A stretch of 64,000 nucleotides of DNA from Clostridia bacterium. GTDB lineage: Bacteria; Bacillota; Clostridia; UMGS1810. Shown here piece by piece: positions 8,201-18,161 of this stretch (positions within the stretch are counted from its first letter, which is position 1; every line of letters starts with the position of its first letter). Under the pieces are notes generated by a model. That model worked only from the letters and a program-made list of their open reading frames with translations. It ran no database searches and was not told where the DNA came from. Location: positions 62,001 through 126,000 of the forward strand of contig JAFSCF010000014.1 of assembly GCA_017436905.1 (NCBI GenBank), written 5' to 3'. The translations under genes were made by a program, and so were the position numbers.

Positions 8201-8751
8201 TCGATTTCAGCAAGCAGTTCTTTAATAGCCTCGGCACCCATTCCTACACGGAATTTGCCTTCGCCGTATTTTTCCAAGTTATCGCGGTATTCTTTTTCTG
8301 CAAGAATTTGTTTCTTTGTAAGGTCGGTCTTGCCAGGGTCGATAACTATATATGCTGCAAAGTACAGCACTTTTTCCAGCGCTCTGGGAGATACGTCAAG
8401 CATAAGTCCCATACGGCTGGGGATACCTTTAAAATACCAGATGTGAGATACAGGGGCTGCAAGTTCAATATGGCCCATACGCTCACGGCGTACTTTAGAA
8501 CGTGTAACCTCTACGCCGCATCGGTCGCAGACGATACCCTTGTATCTTATTCTTTTATACTTACCACAGTAGCACTCCCAGTCTTTTGTGGGACCGAAAA
8601 TGCGCTCACAGAACAAGCCGTCACGTTCGGGTTTGAGTGTGCGGTAGTTTATGGTTTCGGGCTTTTTAACCTCGCCTCTTGACCATTCTCTGATTTTTTC
8701 AGGAGAAGCCAGAGCGATTTTTATTGCATCAAAATTATTATATTCTAACAT
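5212..8751 (-). CDS. rpoC: RNA polymerase subunit beta'
   Basis: Catalytic subunit of RNA polymerase, 1179 residues, close to the Firmicute norm. The N-terminal zinc finger ([20 protein letters not shown], residues ~59-80) is intact. The Mg-binding [10 protein letters not shown] lies at ~449, and the second zinc site spans HDCGTHDG (~795) to [13 protein letters not shown] (~872). The ATG is preceded by GGAGA. It starts 15 bases after the rpoB stop and is the last gene of the operon before a terminator. Confidence 0.98.
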   Translation of the reverse strand: MLEYNNFDAIKIALASPEKIREWSRGEVKKPETINYRTLKPERDGLFCERIFGPTKDWECYCGKYKRIRYKGIVCDRCGVEVTRSKVRRERMGHIELAAPVSHIWYFKGIPSRMGLMLDVSPRALEKVLYFAAYIVIDPGKTDLTKKQILAEKEYRDNLEKYGEGKFRVGMGAEAIKELLAEIDLEKTSEELKKELEEAQGQKKVRIVKRLEVVEAFRLSGNKPEWMVMDVVPVIPPEIRPMVQLDGGRFATSDLNDLYRRVINRNNRLRRLLELEAPDIIVRNEKRMLQEAVDALIDNGRRGRPVTGSSNRPLKSLSDMLKGKQGRFRQNLLGKRVDYSGRSVIVVGPELKIYQCGLPKEMALELFKPFVMKRLVSDGFCHNIKSAKRMVERVRPEVWDMLEDVIKEHPVLLNRAPTLHRLGIQAFEPILVEGRALKLHPLVCTAYNADFDGDQMAVHVPLSPEAQAEARFLMLSANNVLKPQDGKAVTVPTQDMVLGSYYLTIQKPGEPGEGKYFSSYDEAIFAYNMGAVGLHAPIKVLREKIGLNGERRSKIIDATVGRLIFNANIPQDLGFVDRTNPDNEFELEVNFVVDKKVLGKIVDNCIRVHNTTETAEVLDKIKALGFKFSTRGAITISVSDMEIPESKNEILVEAEKAVDKITMQYKRGRISDEERYNSVIKTWNETVDSISNALMDNLDEFNPIYMMATSGARGSKDQIKQLAGMRGLMADTSGRAIEIPIKANFREGLNVLEYFISTHGARKGLADTALRTADSGYLTRRLVDVSQDVIIREHDCGTHDGIIAVDIKDGNELIESLHDRLVGRVSMEDIFHPETGELIVAAEQLMTETDASKVVAAGIKAVKIRSILTCHSRVGVCAKCYGSNLSNGKLVNAGEAVGIIAAQSIGEPGTQLTMRTFHTGGVAGEDITQGLPRVEELFEARKPKGLAVVTDTDGVAELVETNKKREIVVTNQETGEKNTYLIPYGSRIKVENGQALKAGDELTEGSVYPHDLLRIKGVTAVQDYLIQEVQRVYRLQGIDINDKHIEVIVRQMLRKVRVEEQGDTNLLIGSMVDKAEFDAVYEEAVAEGKTPPVCKPVLLGITKTALATDSFLSAASFQETTRVLTDAATKGKIDPLIGLKENVIIGKLIPAGTGMQIYSDVDVVTPIVHTDDKIDISEL

Positions 8752-8766
8752 GGCATATCTCCTCTC

Positions 8767-11700
8767 TTAAAACTCGTCATCTTCAAAGGAATCTAAATCC
8801 TCTACGTTTTCCAAATCTGTTACATCGTCAAGATCTTCAAAGTCGAGCAGGTCGATGTATTCACCTTCGTCAGCCTCTTTGATAAAAGGCTCGTCATTCA
8901 TTTCTTCCATATCCATATCAGGCTCTGCATCTACATCTTCAAAATCGTCTTCGATGTAGTCCTCGTCTTCGATGATGTCATCATCGTCGTCGGCAGATTC
9001 GCCGCCGAAGTCAAGTTCATCGCCCTCAAGATTCAAGCGGAGTGATCCTACGCCGTCATCTTCATCGTCCTCTTTAATCGGGATTTCAATGCCCTCTTCA
9101 TCAAGAACAGTAACATCAAGTGCAAGGCTCTGCAACTCTTTGATGAGCACCTTGAACGATTCAGGAACTCCCGGTTTTGGTACGTTATCGCCTTTTACGA
9201 TACTCTCGTACGTTTTAACACGTCCCACAACATCGTCCGACTTAACGGTAAGGATTTCCTGAAGTGTGTATGCAGCACCGTAAGCCTCCAGTGCCCAAAC
9301 CTCCATCTCACCGAATCTCTGTCCACCGAACTGTGCTTTACCGCCCAGAGGCTGCTGAGTAACGAGTGAGTATGGACCGGTTGAACGTGCGTGAATCTTA
9401 TCGTCAACCAAGTGAGCAAGTTTGAGGTAGTGCATATATCCAACGGTTACGGGGTTATCAAAAGGCTCACCCGTTCTGCCGTCGTAAAGAACTGTTTTAC
9501 CATCCTCAGAGAACCCTGCCATTTTGAGTGTTTCTCTGATTTCGCTTTCTGTAGCACCGTCAAATACCGGTGTGGCAATCTTCCAGCCAAGTGCTTTTGC
9601 AGCATAACCCAAGTGTACCTCAAGCACCTGACCGATATTCATACGTGAAGGTACGCCCAAGGGGTTCAAAACAATCTGCAACGGTGTGCCGTCGGGCAGG
9701 AAGGGCATATCCTCTTCAGGAAGAATTCTTGAAATAACACCTTTATTACCGTGACGACCAGCCATTTTATCGCCGACAGAAATCTTACGTTTCTGTGCAA
9801 TGTAACATCTTACAATCTGGTTTACTCCGGGTGGCAGTTCGTCGCCGTTTTCACGGGTAAACACTTTAACGTCTACAACAATACCGGATTCGCCGTGTGG
9901 AACTCTTAAAGAGGTGTCACGTACATCTCTTGCTTTTTCACCAAAGATAGCACGGAGCAGTCTTTCCTCAGCAGAGAGTTCAGTTTCGCCCTTGGGAGTA
10001 ACTTTACCCACTAAGATATCGCCTGTGCGAACTTCAGCACCGATTCTTACGATACCACGCTCGTCGAGGTCTTTTAATGCGTCCTCGCCCACATTTGGAA
10101 TATCACGTGTGATTTCCTCCGGACCGAGTTTTGTATCTCTGTATTCTGACTCGTACTCTTCAATATGAATTGATGTGAACACGTCGTCTTTAACCAGTTT
10201 TTCGTTAATTAAGATAGCGTCCTCATAGTTGTAACCTTCCCATGTCATAAAACCGATAAGGATATTCTTACCAAGAGCAATTTCGCCGTTTGCGGTTGAA
10301 GGACCGTCTGCGATAACGTCGCCTTTTTCAACTTTTTCGCCTACTTCTACGATTGGCTTCTGGTTGATACATGTGCTCTGGTTAGAGCGCATAAACTTGG
10401 TAAATCTGTATTCGGTTGATTTGTTGCCTTTTTCTTTGATAATAACCTTGTTGGCGTCAACATAAGATACAGTACCTGCCTCTTTTGCGAGTACTACAGT
10501 GCCTGAGTCTTTAGCAGCCTTGTACTCCATACCGGTACCTACAATTGGCGACTCGGTAGTGAGCAGCGGAACAGCCTGACGCTGCATGTTAGAACCCATC
10601 AGCGCACGAACAGCGTCGTCGTTTTCAAGGAAGGGAATCATAGCGGTAGCAACCGATACAATCTGTCTGGGAGATACGTCCACAAAGTCAACCTTTTCAG
10701 GCTCAACCTCTATAAACTCATCTCTGTATCTTACAATAACCTTGCTGTTTGCAAAACTGCCGTCTTCGTTAATCTTTTCACTGGCAGGTGCAACTGTGTA
10801 GTTATCTTCTATATCAGCAGTCATATAAACTACTTCGTCTGTAACTTTAAGAGTTTTCTTATCAAATTTGCGATAAGGCGCTTCGATAAAGCCAAACTCA
10901 TTGATTCTTGCATAAGATGCCAATGAGTTGATAAGACCGATGTTAGGACCTTCAGGAGTTTCGATAGGACACATACGGCCGTAGTGTGAGTGGTGAACGT
11001 CACGAACTTCGAAGCCTGCTCTCTCACGGCTCAAACCGCCGGGACCGAGGGCAGAAAGACGTCTTTTATGAGTAAGTTCTGCCAGAGGGTTTGTCTGGTC
11101 CATAAACTGTGAAAGTTGTGATGAACCGAAGAACTCTTTAATAGCAGATACTACGGGACGTGAGTTGATAAGGCTCTGCGGAGTAAGCGCGTCGATATCC
11201 TGAATGGTCATTCTTTCACGTACAATTCTTTCAAGACGTGCAAGACCGATTCTGAACTGGTTCTGCAAAAGTTCGCCTACTGCTCTTAAACGACGGTTAC
11301 CCAAGTGGTCAATATCGTCTGTAGTGCCTATGCCATACTGAAGATTTAACTGATAGTTAATAGAAGCAAAGATATCTGCAATAATGATGTGCTTGGGCAC
11401 AAGTTCGTCCATTCTTCTGCGGATTTCTGCTTTAATTTCGTCTTCAGCGGTAAACTGCTCTAAGATTTCTTTAAGCACGCTGAATTTAACCTTCTCGGCA
11501 ATTTCCATATCGGAAATATCGAAAGGAACGTGATTTTCTATGCGTACCATATCGTTAGAAAATACTTTTACTTCTCTGCCGTCCACATTTAAGTAAACAA
11601 CATTGATGCCGGCATTTTCTATAGCCTCAGCCTGTTCACGGCTGATAAGGTCACCTGATTTAACTAAAATTTCGCCTGTTTCTTCGTCTATAACATCACG

Positions 11701-12570
11701 TGCTGCCATACCGTTTCTGATACGTGCAGCCATTGCAAGTTTCTGATTGAACTTAAAGCGGCCTACTTTTGAAAGGTCGTATCTTTTAGCGTCGAAGAAC
11801 AGTGAATTGATTAAAGATGTTGAACTGTCTACCGTTGGCGGCTCGCCGGGACGCAGTTTTTTGTAAATTTCAAGCAACGCCTCTTCAGTATCCTGAGTAG
11901 AGTCTTTCTCCAAAGTAACGAGAAGTTTTTCCTCTTCGCCGAACAGTTCTAAAATCTGCGCATTTGAAGAAAGTCCCAATGCACGGATAAGAACGGTAAT
12001 CGGAATTTTACGTGTTCTGTCGATACGTACCGATAAAATATCGTTTGAATCGTTTTCATACTCAAGCCAAGCACCACGGTTTGGGATAACCTGAGATGTA
12101 AACAGTTCTTTACCTGTTTTATCATGATCCATAGCGTAGTAAATGCCGGGGCTTCTTACAACCTGGCTGACAATAACACGCTCAGCACCATTGATGATAA
12201 AAGTACCCTGATCTGTCATAAGCGGAAGTTCGCCCATGAAGATTTCCTGTTCTTTTACCTCGCCGGTTTCTTTATTAATAAGCCGCACTTTGATTTTAAG
12301 AGGTTTAGAATACGTGGCATCACGTGCCTTACATTCTTCAATAGAATATTTTGGGTCGTCCTCCAGATAATAATCGCTGAATTCCAGCACAAGATTACCC
12401 GAGTAATCGCATATCGGGGAGACATCTTCCAATACTTCTTTTAAACCCTTATCAATAAACCACTGATAAGAATTTTTCTGTATTTCGATTAAGTTTGGCA
12501 TTTCAAGAACTTCGGTTGATTTTGCATAACTCATTCTCTCATTTTTGCCAAGCTTGATAGGATGTACCAT
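8767..12570 (-). CDS. rpoB: RNA polymerase subunit beta, with long acidic C-terminal tail
   Basis: Forms the polymerase active cleft together with beta'. I chose the ATG at 12568-12570 (GAGGTG, 9-base spacing), giving 1267 residues; a GTG four codons upstream lacks a ribosome site. The rifampicin region ([32 protein letters not shown]) looks wild type. The conserved body ends near VTVLDEEG. The last ~100 residues (encoded by 8770-9075) are overwhelmingly Asp/Glu with low complexity, longer than a standard beta C-terminus. No rplJ or rplL precedes it; the upstream neighbour is lonB. Confidence 0.98.
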   Translation of the reverse strand: MVHPIKLGKNERMSYAKSTEVLEMPNLIEIQKNSYQWFIDKGLKEVLEDVSPICDYSGNLVLEFSDYYLEDDPKYSIEECKARDATYSKPLKIKVRLINKETGEVKEQEIFMGELPLMTDQGTFIINGAERVIVSQVVRSPGIYYAMDHDKTGKELFTSQVIPNRGAWLEYENDSNDILSVRIDRTRKIPITVLIRALGLSSNAQILELFGEEEKLLVTLEKDSTQDTEEALLEIYKKLRPGEPPTVDSSTSLINSLFFDAKRYDLSKVGRFKFNQKLAMAARIRNGMAARDVIDEETGEILVKSGDLISREQAEAIENAGINVVYLNVDGREVKVFSNDMVRIENHVPFDISDMEIAEKVKFSVLKEILEQFTAEDEIKAEIRRRMDELVPKHIIIADIFASINYQLNLQYGIGTTDDIDHLGNRRLRAVGELLQNQFRIGLARLERIVRERMTIQDIDALTPQSLINSRPVVSAIKEFFGSSQLSQFMDQTNPLAELTHKRRLSALGPGGLSRERAGFEVRDVHHSHYGRMCPIETPEGPNIGLINSLASYARINEFGFIEAPYRKFDKKTLKVTDEVVYMTADIEDNYTVAPASEKINEDGSFANSKVIVRYRDEFIEVEPEKVDFVDVSPRQIVSVATAMIPFLENDDAVRALMGSNMQRQAVPLLTTESPIVGTGMEYKAAKDSGTVVLAKEAGTVSYVDANKVIIKEKGNKSTEYRFTKFMRSNQSTCINQKPIVEVGEKVEKGDVIADGPSTANGEIALGKNILIGFMTWEGYNYEDAILINEKLVKDDVFTSIHIEEYESEYRDTKLGPEEITRDIPNVGEDALKDLDERGIVRIGAEVRTGDILVGKVTPKGETELSAEERLLRAIFGEKARDVRDTSLRVPHGESGIVVDVKVFTRENGDELPPGVNQIVRCYIAQKRKISVGDKMAGRHGNKGVISRILPEEDMPFLPDGTPLQIVLNPLGVPSRMNIGQVLEVHLGYAAKALGWKIATPVFDGATESEIRETLKMAGFSEDGKTVLYDGRTGEPFDNPVTVGYMHYLKLAHLVDDKIHARSTGPYSLVTQQPLGGKAQFGGQRFGEMEVWALEAYGAAYTLQEILTVKSDDVVGRVKTYESIVKGDNVPKPGVPESFKVLIKELQSLALDVTVLDEEGIEIPIKEDDEDDGVGSLRLNLEGDELDFGGESADDDDDIIEDEDYIEDDFEDVDAEPDMDMEEMNDEPFIKEADEGEYIDLLDFEDLDDVTDLENVEDLDSFEDDEF

Positions 12571-12735
12571 AAAACTAATCACCTCATATTTTTTTTAAGT
12601 ATAAAACGTGCGGTGCAACATACCCGATTTTTAGTTAAAAGCACAAGGAATTTTAACCAAAAACAACACGAAAGATACATGGATATTTTGTAGTAATAAA
12701 CAAACTCCATGCACCAAAACGGGATATGATTGCAA
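12571..12735 (-). promoter_or_regulatory. 165-nt rpoB leader
   Basis: Untranslated leader between the predicted start site and the rpoB ATG. It can pair GTTAAAA with TTTTAAC (12634-12640 with 12651-12657), CATGGA with TCCATG (12678-12683 with 12706-12711) and, at long range, GGTGCA with TGCACC (12612-12617 with 12710-12715). No ribosomal-protein leader or riboswitch is recognisable. Confidence 0.4.
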
Positions 12736-12741
12736 TTTACA

Positions 12742-12770
12742 ATAATAACACATAACGGTCAATGTGTCAA
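12742..12770 (-). promoter_or_regulatory. Sigma-A promoter for rpoBC
   Basis: On the minus strand TTGACA (12765-12770), 17 bp, TATTAT (12742-12747), between lonB and rpoB. RNA polymerase genes therefore have their own promoter here. Confidence 0.8.
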
Positions 12771-12824
12771 GCATAAATTTTGAAAATTTTTTAAATCTTT
12801 TTTACACATTTTGTATGTATCTGT

Positions 12825-12860
12825 AAAAAGTAAAAGCGATTAGTTTAACTAACCGCTTTT
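12825..12860 (-). terminator. Terminator of lonB
   Basis: Arms 12832-12845 and 12847-12860 (AAAAGCGATTAGTT with AACTAACCGCTTTT, one mismatch) overlap the lonB stop and are followed on the minus strand by T-rich sequence. Confidence 0.75.
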
Positions 12861-14473
12861 TTGAGTATTTGACCAAAACACGCATCTACTACATCTTGGA
12901 TTGTTTTTGCACATACTATCTCCATTCCGAAATCTTCAAACATCTCCTGATAGTTTTCATAAGGGATTATTACCTTTTTAACCCCTGCCCTGCGTGCGGC
13001 ATCAAGTTTTGCCGACACTCCTCCTACGGGTTTCACCTTACCCATAATTGAAAGTTCGCCTGTCATGGCAATTTCTGCAGGAACGGGAATTGAAAGCACA
13101 GACGAGTACACTGCACAAAACATCGCTATACCTGCAGACGGTCCGTCAACAGGCACTCCGCCGGGGAAGTTTAAGTGTATGTTATAGTCTGTATGGTCTA
13201 TGCCAAAAATATTTTTAAGCACAGTCATAACATTGGTGGCTGCCGCTTTGGCCGAACTTATTTTTTTAAGTTTTTGTCCCCTGCCCTCAAACTCTTCTTC
13301 GTCCACTATGCCGGTAGTAATGAGTTTTCCGCCCCCTGATGTGCATCTGGTAGCAGACGCCTCTACCTCCATAACTGTGCCATGATCCCTGTTCGCTACT
13401 GCAAGACCGTTTATAACACCTATCTCACTTTCTTTAGTTGCAGTTTTTTCTATAATCGGGCTGTATCTGCCAAACTCTATAACCCATTCAATATCTTTAA
13501 CTTCTATTTTACGTCTGCCGTCCACAAGTACAGAACTTCCGGCTATCTGCACAATGTTTACTGCATCTCTGCCGTTACACGCATATCTCGCTATAAGTCC
13601 GGCACATTCGTCAGATAAGTCAAACCCACCCTTTGCGGCAGCGCCTTGAGAAATGCTTTCAACTTCAGAAGCCGAAAGCGGCTCAAAAAACACCTCTACA
13701 CATCTGGAACGTATTGCCTCGGGGATTTCTTCGGGTGTTCTGGTGGTTGCGCCGACCAATCGAAAATCCGCAGGGAGTCCGTTTTTAAAAATTTCGTGTA
13801 TGTGTTGCGGAATGTTTCTGTCACCGCTTGTGTAATACGCACTTTCAAAAAAAACACGTCTGTCTTCCAAAACTTTTAAAAGTCTATTCATCTGTATAGG
13901 ATGAAGTTCGCCAATTTCATCTATAAATAAAATACCGCCGTGCGCTTTTGTTACCGCACCCGGTTTTGGCTGTGGCACACCTGCATTACCATAAGCACCT
14001 GCGCCTTGATAGATAGGGTCGTGTACAGAGCCTATAAGCGGGTCTGCAATGCTTCTCTCGTCAAACCGCATTGTGGTTGCATCAGTTTCTATAAACTTGG
14101 CATCACGTGTAAACGGCGAAAGCGGGCTTTCCTTGGCACATTGAAGTATTATTCTGGCGGCGGCAGTTTTGCCTACCCCCGGAGGACCGTATATAATGAC
14201 GTGCTGAGGATTAGGTCCGCAAAGTGCGGCTTTAAGCGCACGTATCCCCTGCTCCTGCCCTATTATATCGTCCATTGTGGCAGGTCTGGTTTTTTCGCAC
14301 AGCGGAACAGAAAGGCGCACCAGTTCCATACGTTTAAGTTTGTCCATTTCCTTTTTGGAATCTGTACTGATAGCGCTTTTGCTCTCTCTTTGTGAGCGCA
14401 GAAGCGACAAAAAATATATACCCGTTATTACAGTGAATATCAACTGTACACCCATTAAAACAGTAGCGGTCAT
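12845..14473 (-). CDS. lonB: LonB-type ATP-dependent protease
   Basis: AAA+ serine protease related to Bacillus LonB, which acts in the developing spore. An N-terminal membrane helix covers residues ~2-24. Walker A GPPGVGKTAA lies near residue 97 and Walker B GGILFIDEIGEL near 180. The C-terminal Lon protease domain has the catalytic serine in PVDGPSAG and the catalytic lysine in KPVGGVSAK. The second of two near-start ATGs (14471-14473) has GGAG at 8 bases and is preferred; the first, two codons earlier, is too close. It lacks the Lon N-terminal substrate domain, as expected for LonB. It is divergent from yybS; no spore sigma-factor promoter was convincing. Confidence 0.93.
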   Translation of the reverse strand: MTATVLMGVQLIFTVITGIYFLSLLRSQRESKSAISTDSKKEMDKLKRMELVRLSVPLCEKTRPATMDDIIGQEQGIRALKAALCGPNPQHVIIYGPPGVGKTAAARIILQCAKESPLSPFTRDAKFIETDATTMRFDERSIADPLIGSVHDPIYQGAGAYGNAGVPQPKPGAVTKAHGGILFIDEIGELHPIQMNRLLKVLEDRRVFFESAYYTSGDRNIPQHIHEIFKNGLPADFRLVGATTRTPEEIPEAIRSRCVEVFFEPLSASEVESISQGAAAKGGFDLSDECAGLIARYACNGRDAVNIVQIAGSSVLVDGRRKIEVKDIEWVIEFGRYSPIIEKTATKESEIGVINGLAVANRDHGTVMEVEASATRCTSGGGKLITTGIVDEEEFEGRGQKLKKISSAKAAATNVMTVLKNIFGIDHTDYNIHLNFPGGVPVDGPSAGIAMFCAVYSSVLSIPVPAEIAMTGELSIMGKVKPVGGVSAKLDAARRAGVKKVIIPYENYQEMFEDFGMEIVCAKTIQDVVDACFGQILKKAVS

Positions 14474-14620
14474 ATGCATCTCTCCATACTTTTTTAGTTA
14501 TAATTTTTGCAAGCAGATGCAATTTATTCTGTGAAGTTTTCCCAAAATATTGATTTTGACTTTTAATATGCTGATTTTTGTGTTATCATTTAATATATAT
14601 ATTAATGTTGAAATTTATTG

Positions 14621-14649
14621 TTGTAAATATTTAAAATCCGTGTTATAAT
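14621..14649 (+). promoter_or_regulatory. Promoter of the yybS-gdpP-rplI-dnaB-tilS-hpt operon
   Basis: TTGTAA (14621-14626), 17 bp, TATAAT (14644-14649), 35 bases before yybS. The 210-bp lonB-yybS gap holds little else. Confidence 0.7.
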
Positions 14650-14684
14650 ATAATTTACTCTATTATTGCAAACGAGGTAGACAT

Positions 14685-15698
14685 ATGAAAAAGCATATTT
14701 TTGGCTTTATAATAAATATTATCATCGCAGCAGTACTGTCAGCCGGAGCTGCCTTTTTTCCGTATGCGTCTGTGCTGATAATGGCTGTAAGCACAATATT
14801 TTTTATGGTTTGCGCATATACACACAAAATAAGCGAAACACTTATTTTACTTATAGCGTCACTTTTGGCGATAATTGCGGCAAAGTGCTCTTTGTCAGTA
14901 AACGCAGATAATCTGTTTACATCGACATCGCTTTTCTGCCTTACATCTTTAAGCGGTGCGGTTATCGGTTTATTAACCAAGTTCAAAAGTAGTTTCCGTA
15001 TGGTAATTGCGGGAGGAACATTTGCAAATCTTGCGTCGTTTCTGATTGATTTTGCAGTTTTGAAATTCCGTCATAATTTAGACCTTGGCGAAGAACTTAT
15101 CAACAAGCCTGTTGCAGACTTTTTCGAAGTATACAGTCAAATTCTTTCTTCTGCAAACATAAGCGGTGCAGAAAACATCATTGAGGTAATGGGCGATCTG
15201 CAATGGTATATGCAACAGATGCTCGCCACCGTAGTGCCATCTGTGCTGATAATATTATGCGCATTTTTTGCGTATGTAACATTTGTTATCGGCAGAAAAT
15301 TTATTTTTAAAAAGCATGGCGTTGTAATGGAAAATTACCCGCACTTCTGGCAGTTGCAACTGCCAAGGTCAGCATCAATGGCGCTGGCAGTGCTTTTTAT
15401 AGTTACATTTTTTATGAATTCATCTCCCGTAGCAGGAGCAATAACAAACATTATAATAATACTATGCGCACTTTATATGCTGTGCGGACTTTCGGTTGTT
15501 GATTTCTTTTTAAGAAAAAAACGATTCCACTGGGCAATACGTATTGTAATATACGTTATTGCATTTACAGTTTTAAGTGTAATCGGTGTGCTTATACCCG
15601 TGGCAAACGCACCCTCACTTCTCCTTTTTACAGGGGTTATAGATGGTTTGTTTGATTTCAGACGATTGCGTTCAGGAGGAGAAAAATATGAAGCATAA
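14685..15698 (+). CDS. yybS: YybS-like membrane protein (DUF2232)
   Basis: A 337-residue polytopic membrane protein with about eight hydrophobic segments and almost no soluble domain. It resembles the YybS/DUF2232 family, whose function is unknown but which nearly always precedes gdpP. The fold is similar to ECF transporter S components, so transport is possible. It starts at an ATG after an AACGAGG ribosome site and overlaps gdpP by 11 bases, indicating translational coupling. The family call rests on neighbourhood and membrane topology more than on a motif. Confidence 0.75.
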   Translation: MKKHIFGFIINIIIAAVLSAGAAFFPYASVLIMAVSTIFFMVCAYTHKISETLILLIASLLAIIAAKCSLSVNADNLFTSTSLFCLTSLSGAVIGLLTKFKSSFRMVIAGGTFANLASFLIDFAVLKFRHNLDLGEELINKPVADFFEVYSQILSSANISGAENIIEVMGDLQWYMQQMLATVVPSVLIILCAFFAYVTFVIGRKFIFKKHGVVMENYPHFWQLQLPRSASMALAVLFIVTFFMNSSPVAGAITNIIIILCALYMLCGLSVVDFFLRKKRFHWAIRIVIYVIAFTVLSVIGVLIPVANAPSLLLFTGVIDGLFDFRRLRSGGEKYEA

Positions 15699-17670
15699 AC
15701 GTATATTTAAAACTCTTGCGCTTAATGTTGGCTATTATATCTGGATAATATTCACCTTTGCAGCAGTTACTTTTATGTACGATTACAAAGTGGCGATTGT
15801 TGAACTGGCACTCGCTGTTGCATTGCTTGTGTTCTTTCTTAAAATGCGTATTGTGCGCAAAAATACTATAAGCGATTATGTAAAGTCTCTCTCTCGCTCA
15901 CCTGAAAGCGACAGAGCAGATACTCTGGCAAAATTTCCTCTGCCGGTTGTTATGCTTCAACTCGACGGAATGATAGTTTGGTGCAATGAACTTTTTAACA
16001 ATATGATTGGCGAACAGCACCTTGCAGACACGCCCATAACAGACTTTGTACCCGATTTTGATATTGACCTGTTCCGTAAGGAAGATACAAAAGTATCGTA
16101 CGATTTAGAGCATAACGGCAGATACTACCATGTTTTTGGTAATATCACCCGTGCACGCCATATGCCCGACGACCACCTGATAGTTCTTTACTGGGACGAC
16201 CGCACAGGTTATGAAATGATTAAAAAGAAATATTATCAGGAAAAGTCGGTCTGTGCCGCAATTATTATTGATAACTACGAAGATGTTATGCAGGATACCC
16301 CAAATGCAGACAAACCTCAACTTGCCGCTGCGATTGAAGAAAAAATTGAAGCATTTGCAAGTGACAACAATGCTATTGTGCGCAAATACGAAAAAGACAG
16401 ATACATTATGTGCGTGCAAAAGCAGTACGTTGATAAAATGATAGAAAAGAATTTCGACATCTTAGACACTATCCGAGAAATCAACGTCGGCAACAAAATG
16501 GCTCCTACATTAAGTATCGGTATAGGTATGGGTGGCGATACACTTGCAAAAAACGAATCATACAGTTTTTCTGCGCTTGATATGGCACTGGGCAGAGGCG
16601 GCGACCAGGCGATTATAAAAGACGATGACCAGTATTTCTTCTACGGCGGTAAAAGTCAGGAGATTGAAAAGCGTACACGTGTTAAATCAAGGGTTATCGC
16701 TCTCGCTATACGCGAACTTATATCAAATTCTGAAGACATCATCATTATGGGACACAAAAACGCAGATATTGACGTTTTAGGTGCGGCAATGGGTCTGCGA
16801 CGAGCAATAGTAAACTGCGGCAAAGACGCAAAGATACTTTTAGACACTTACAACGAAACCGTACAGCGTATGCTTTCAAAACTCGGCAGTGACTACGACG
16901 GCGTATTTATAAAACGTGGCGCCGCTAATGAAATTGCAGATAAAAACACGCTGGTGTTTGTTGTGGATACTCATAAATTTTCTCTTGTTGAAGAAGAAAA
17001 TCTTCTTAAAACGTCAGAAAAAATTGTTCTTATAGACCACCACAGACGAAGCACAGACTTTATCGACAACTCCGTTATCACCTACCACGAGCCGTATGCG
17101 TCTTCAACGTGCGAACTGGTTACAGAGGTTATACAGTATATGGACTTAAACCCCAACCTCACCGAACTTGAAGCGCAAGCGTTGTATGCAGGTATTTATA
17201 TGGACACCAAAAACTTCTCGTTCAAAACCGGTGTGCGAACATTTGAGGCAGTTTCGTATCTGCGTCGTGCGGGTGTTGATACAGCCGAAATCAAAAAGTT
17301 GTTCCGTATGAATTACGACAAAGTTATCAAAAAAATGGCAATCATAGAAAATGCTCATATGGCAGAAAAATCGTATATGGTTTCAATGTGCGAAAAAACC
17401 GATGACGATATGCCTACAATAGTTGCGCAGGCGGCAGACGAACTTTTAAATATAACCAATGTAAAAGCCGCTTTCGTTATATGCGATATGGGCGGTCAGG
17501 TAAATATAAGCGGTCGTTCTTTCGGCGATGTCAACGTTCAGGTGATACTTGAAAAACTCGGCGGCGGCGGTCACATATCCATTGCCGGCGCACAGATAAG
17601 CGGTAAAACAAAAGAGGAAGTCTACGACGACCTTTTAGCGGCAATTGCCGAATACAAAGCAAGTTTATAA
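15688..17670 (+). CDS. gdpP: Cyclic-di-AMP phosphodiesterase GdpP
   Basis: Membrane-bound enzyme that degrades c-di-AMP and so sets potassium, osmotic and cell-wall homeostasis. The ATG at 15688 has AGGAGGAG 8 bases upstream and gives 660 residues, the family length. The order is two N-terminal transmembrane helices, a degenerate PAS domain (~80-165), a degenerate GGDEF domain (~170-300), DHH (GHKNADIDVLG ~354, VVDTHKF ~430, LIDHHRRS ~449) and DHHA1 ending in GGGGH (~625). All metal-binding motifs are intact. It sits between yybS and rplI, the standard order. Confidence 0.95.
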   Translation: MKHKRIFKTLALNVGYYIWIIFTFAAVTFMYDYKVAIVELALAVALLVFFLKMRIVRKNTISDYVKSLSRSPESDRADTLAKFPLPVVMLQLDGMIVWCNELFNNMIGEQHLADTPITDFVPDFDIDLFRKEDTKVSYDLEHNGRYYHVFGNITRARHMPDDHLIVLYWDDRTGYEMIKKKYYQEKSVCAAIIIDNYEDVMQDTPNADKPQLAAAIEEKIEAFASDNNAIVRKYEKDRYIMCVQKQYVDKMIEKNFDILDTIREINVGNKMAPTLSIGIGMGGDTLAKNESYSFSALDMALGRGGDQAIIKDDDQYFFYGGKSQEIEKRTRVKSRVIALAIRELISNSEDIIIMGHKNADIDVLGAAMGLRRAIVNCGKDAKILLDTYNETVQRMLSKLGSDYDGVFIKRGAANEIADKNTLVFVVDTHKFSLVEEENLLKTSEKIVLIDHHRRSTDFIDNSVITYHEPYASSTCELVTEVIQYMDLNPNLTELEAQALYAGIYMDTKNFSFKTGVRTFEAVSYLRRAGVDTAEIKKLFRMNYDKVIKKMAIIENAHMAEKSYMVSMCEKTDDDMPTIVAQAADELLNITNVKAAFVICDMGGQVNISGRSFGDVNVQVILEKLGGGGHISIAGAQISGKTKEEVYDDLLAAIAEYKASL

Positions 17671-17691
17671 TGCAGAAAGGATTGATATATA

Positions 17692-18138
17692 ATGAAAGTT
17701 ATTTTTATGCAGGACGTTAAAGGTCAGGGCAAAAAGGGCGAAGAAAAAAACATCGCAGACGGATACGCACGCAACTTTTTGCTGCCCAGAGGATTAGCAG
17801 TTGAAGCAACTGCTGCCAACATCAACAACTTAAAAGGACAGAAAGAGTCGCAGGCATACAAAAAAGAGCAGGAAATAAAAGCCGCAGAGGAAATTAAAAG
17901 CAAACTCGAAGGCGTTACCGTTAAACTCTCTGCCAAAGCAGGCGAAAACGGAAAACTGTTTGGTTCAATAACTGCTAAAGACATTGCAGAGGCTCTTAAA
18001 AAACAGCACAATATAGATGTTGATAAACGCAAAATCGTACTTGGCAGCGACATCAAAACAACAGGCGACCTTACAGTAGATGCCAAACTTTACCCACAGA
18101 TTATAGGCAAGATTAAAGTAAGTATAACTGCACAGTAA
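17692..18138 (+). CDS. rplI: Ribosomal protein bL9
   Basis: Large-subunit protein that binds 23S rRNA at the base of the L1 stalk. Its 148 residues begin [17 protein letters not shown] and carry the signature [13 protein letters not shown]. The N-domain, connecting helix and C-domain are complete. Fourth-gene position between gdpP and dnaB is typical of Firmicutes. Confidence 0.98.
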   Translation: MKVIFMQDVKGQGKKGEEKNIADGYARNFLLPRGLAVEATAANINNLKGQKESQAYKKEQEIKAAEEIKSKLEGVTVKLSAKAGENGKLFGSITAKDIAEALKKQHNIDVDKRKIVLGSDIKTTGDLTVDAKLYPQIIGKIKVSITAQ

Positions 18139-18161
18139 AATTAGAATAAGGAAGTGTAACT

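Noticed and set aside
9391-12444. Several open frames of 80-106 codons on the strand opposite rpoB
   Set aside because: They have no ribosome sites, lie wholly within the conserved rpoB reading frame and have basic or cysteine-rich compositions typical of antisense shadows.
14474-14684. Possible replication origin near dnaB and the strand switch
   Set aside because: No DnaA-box cluster or dnaA/dnaN genes. Replicative helicase in this operon is normally away from oriC.
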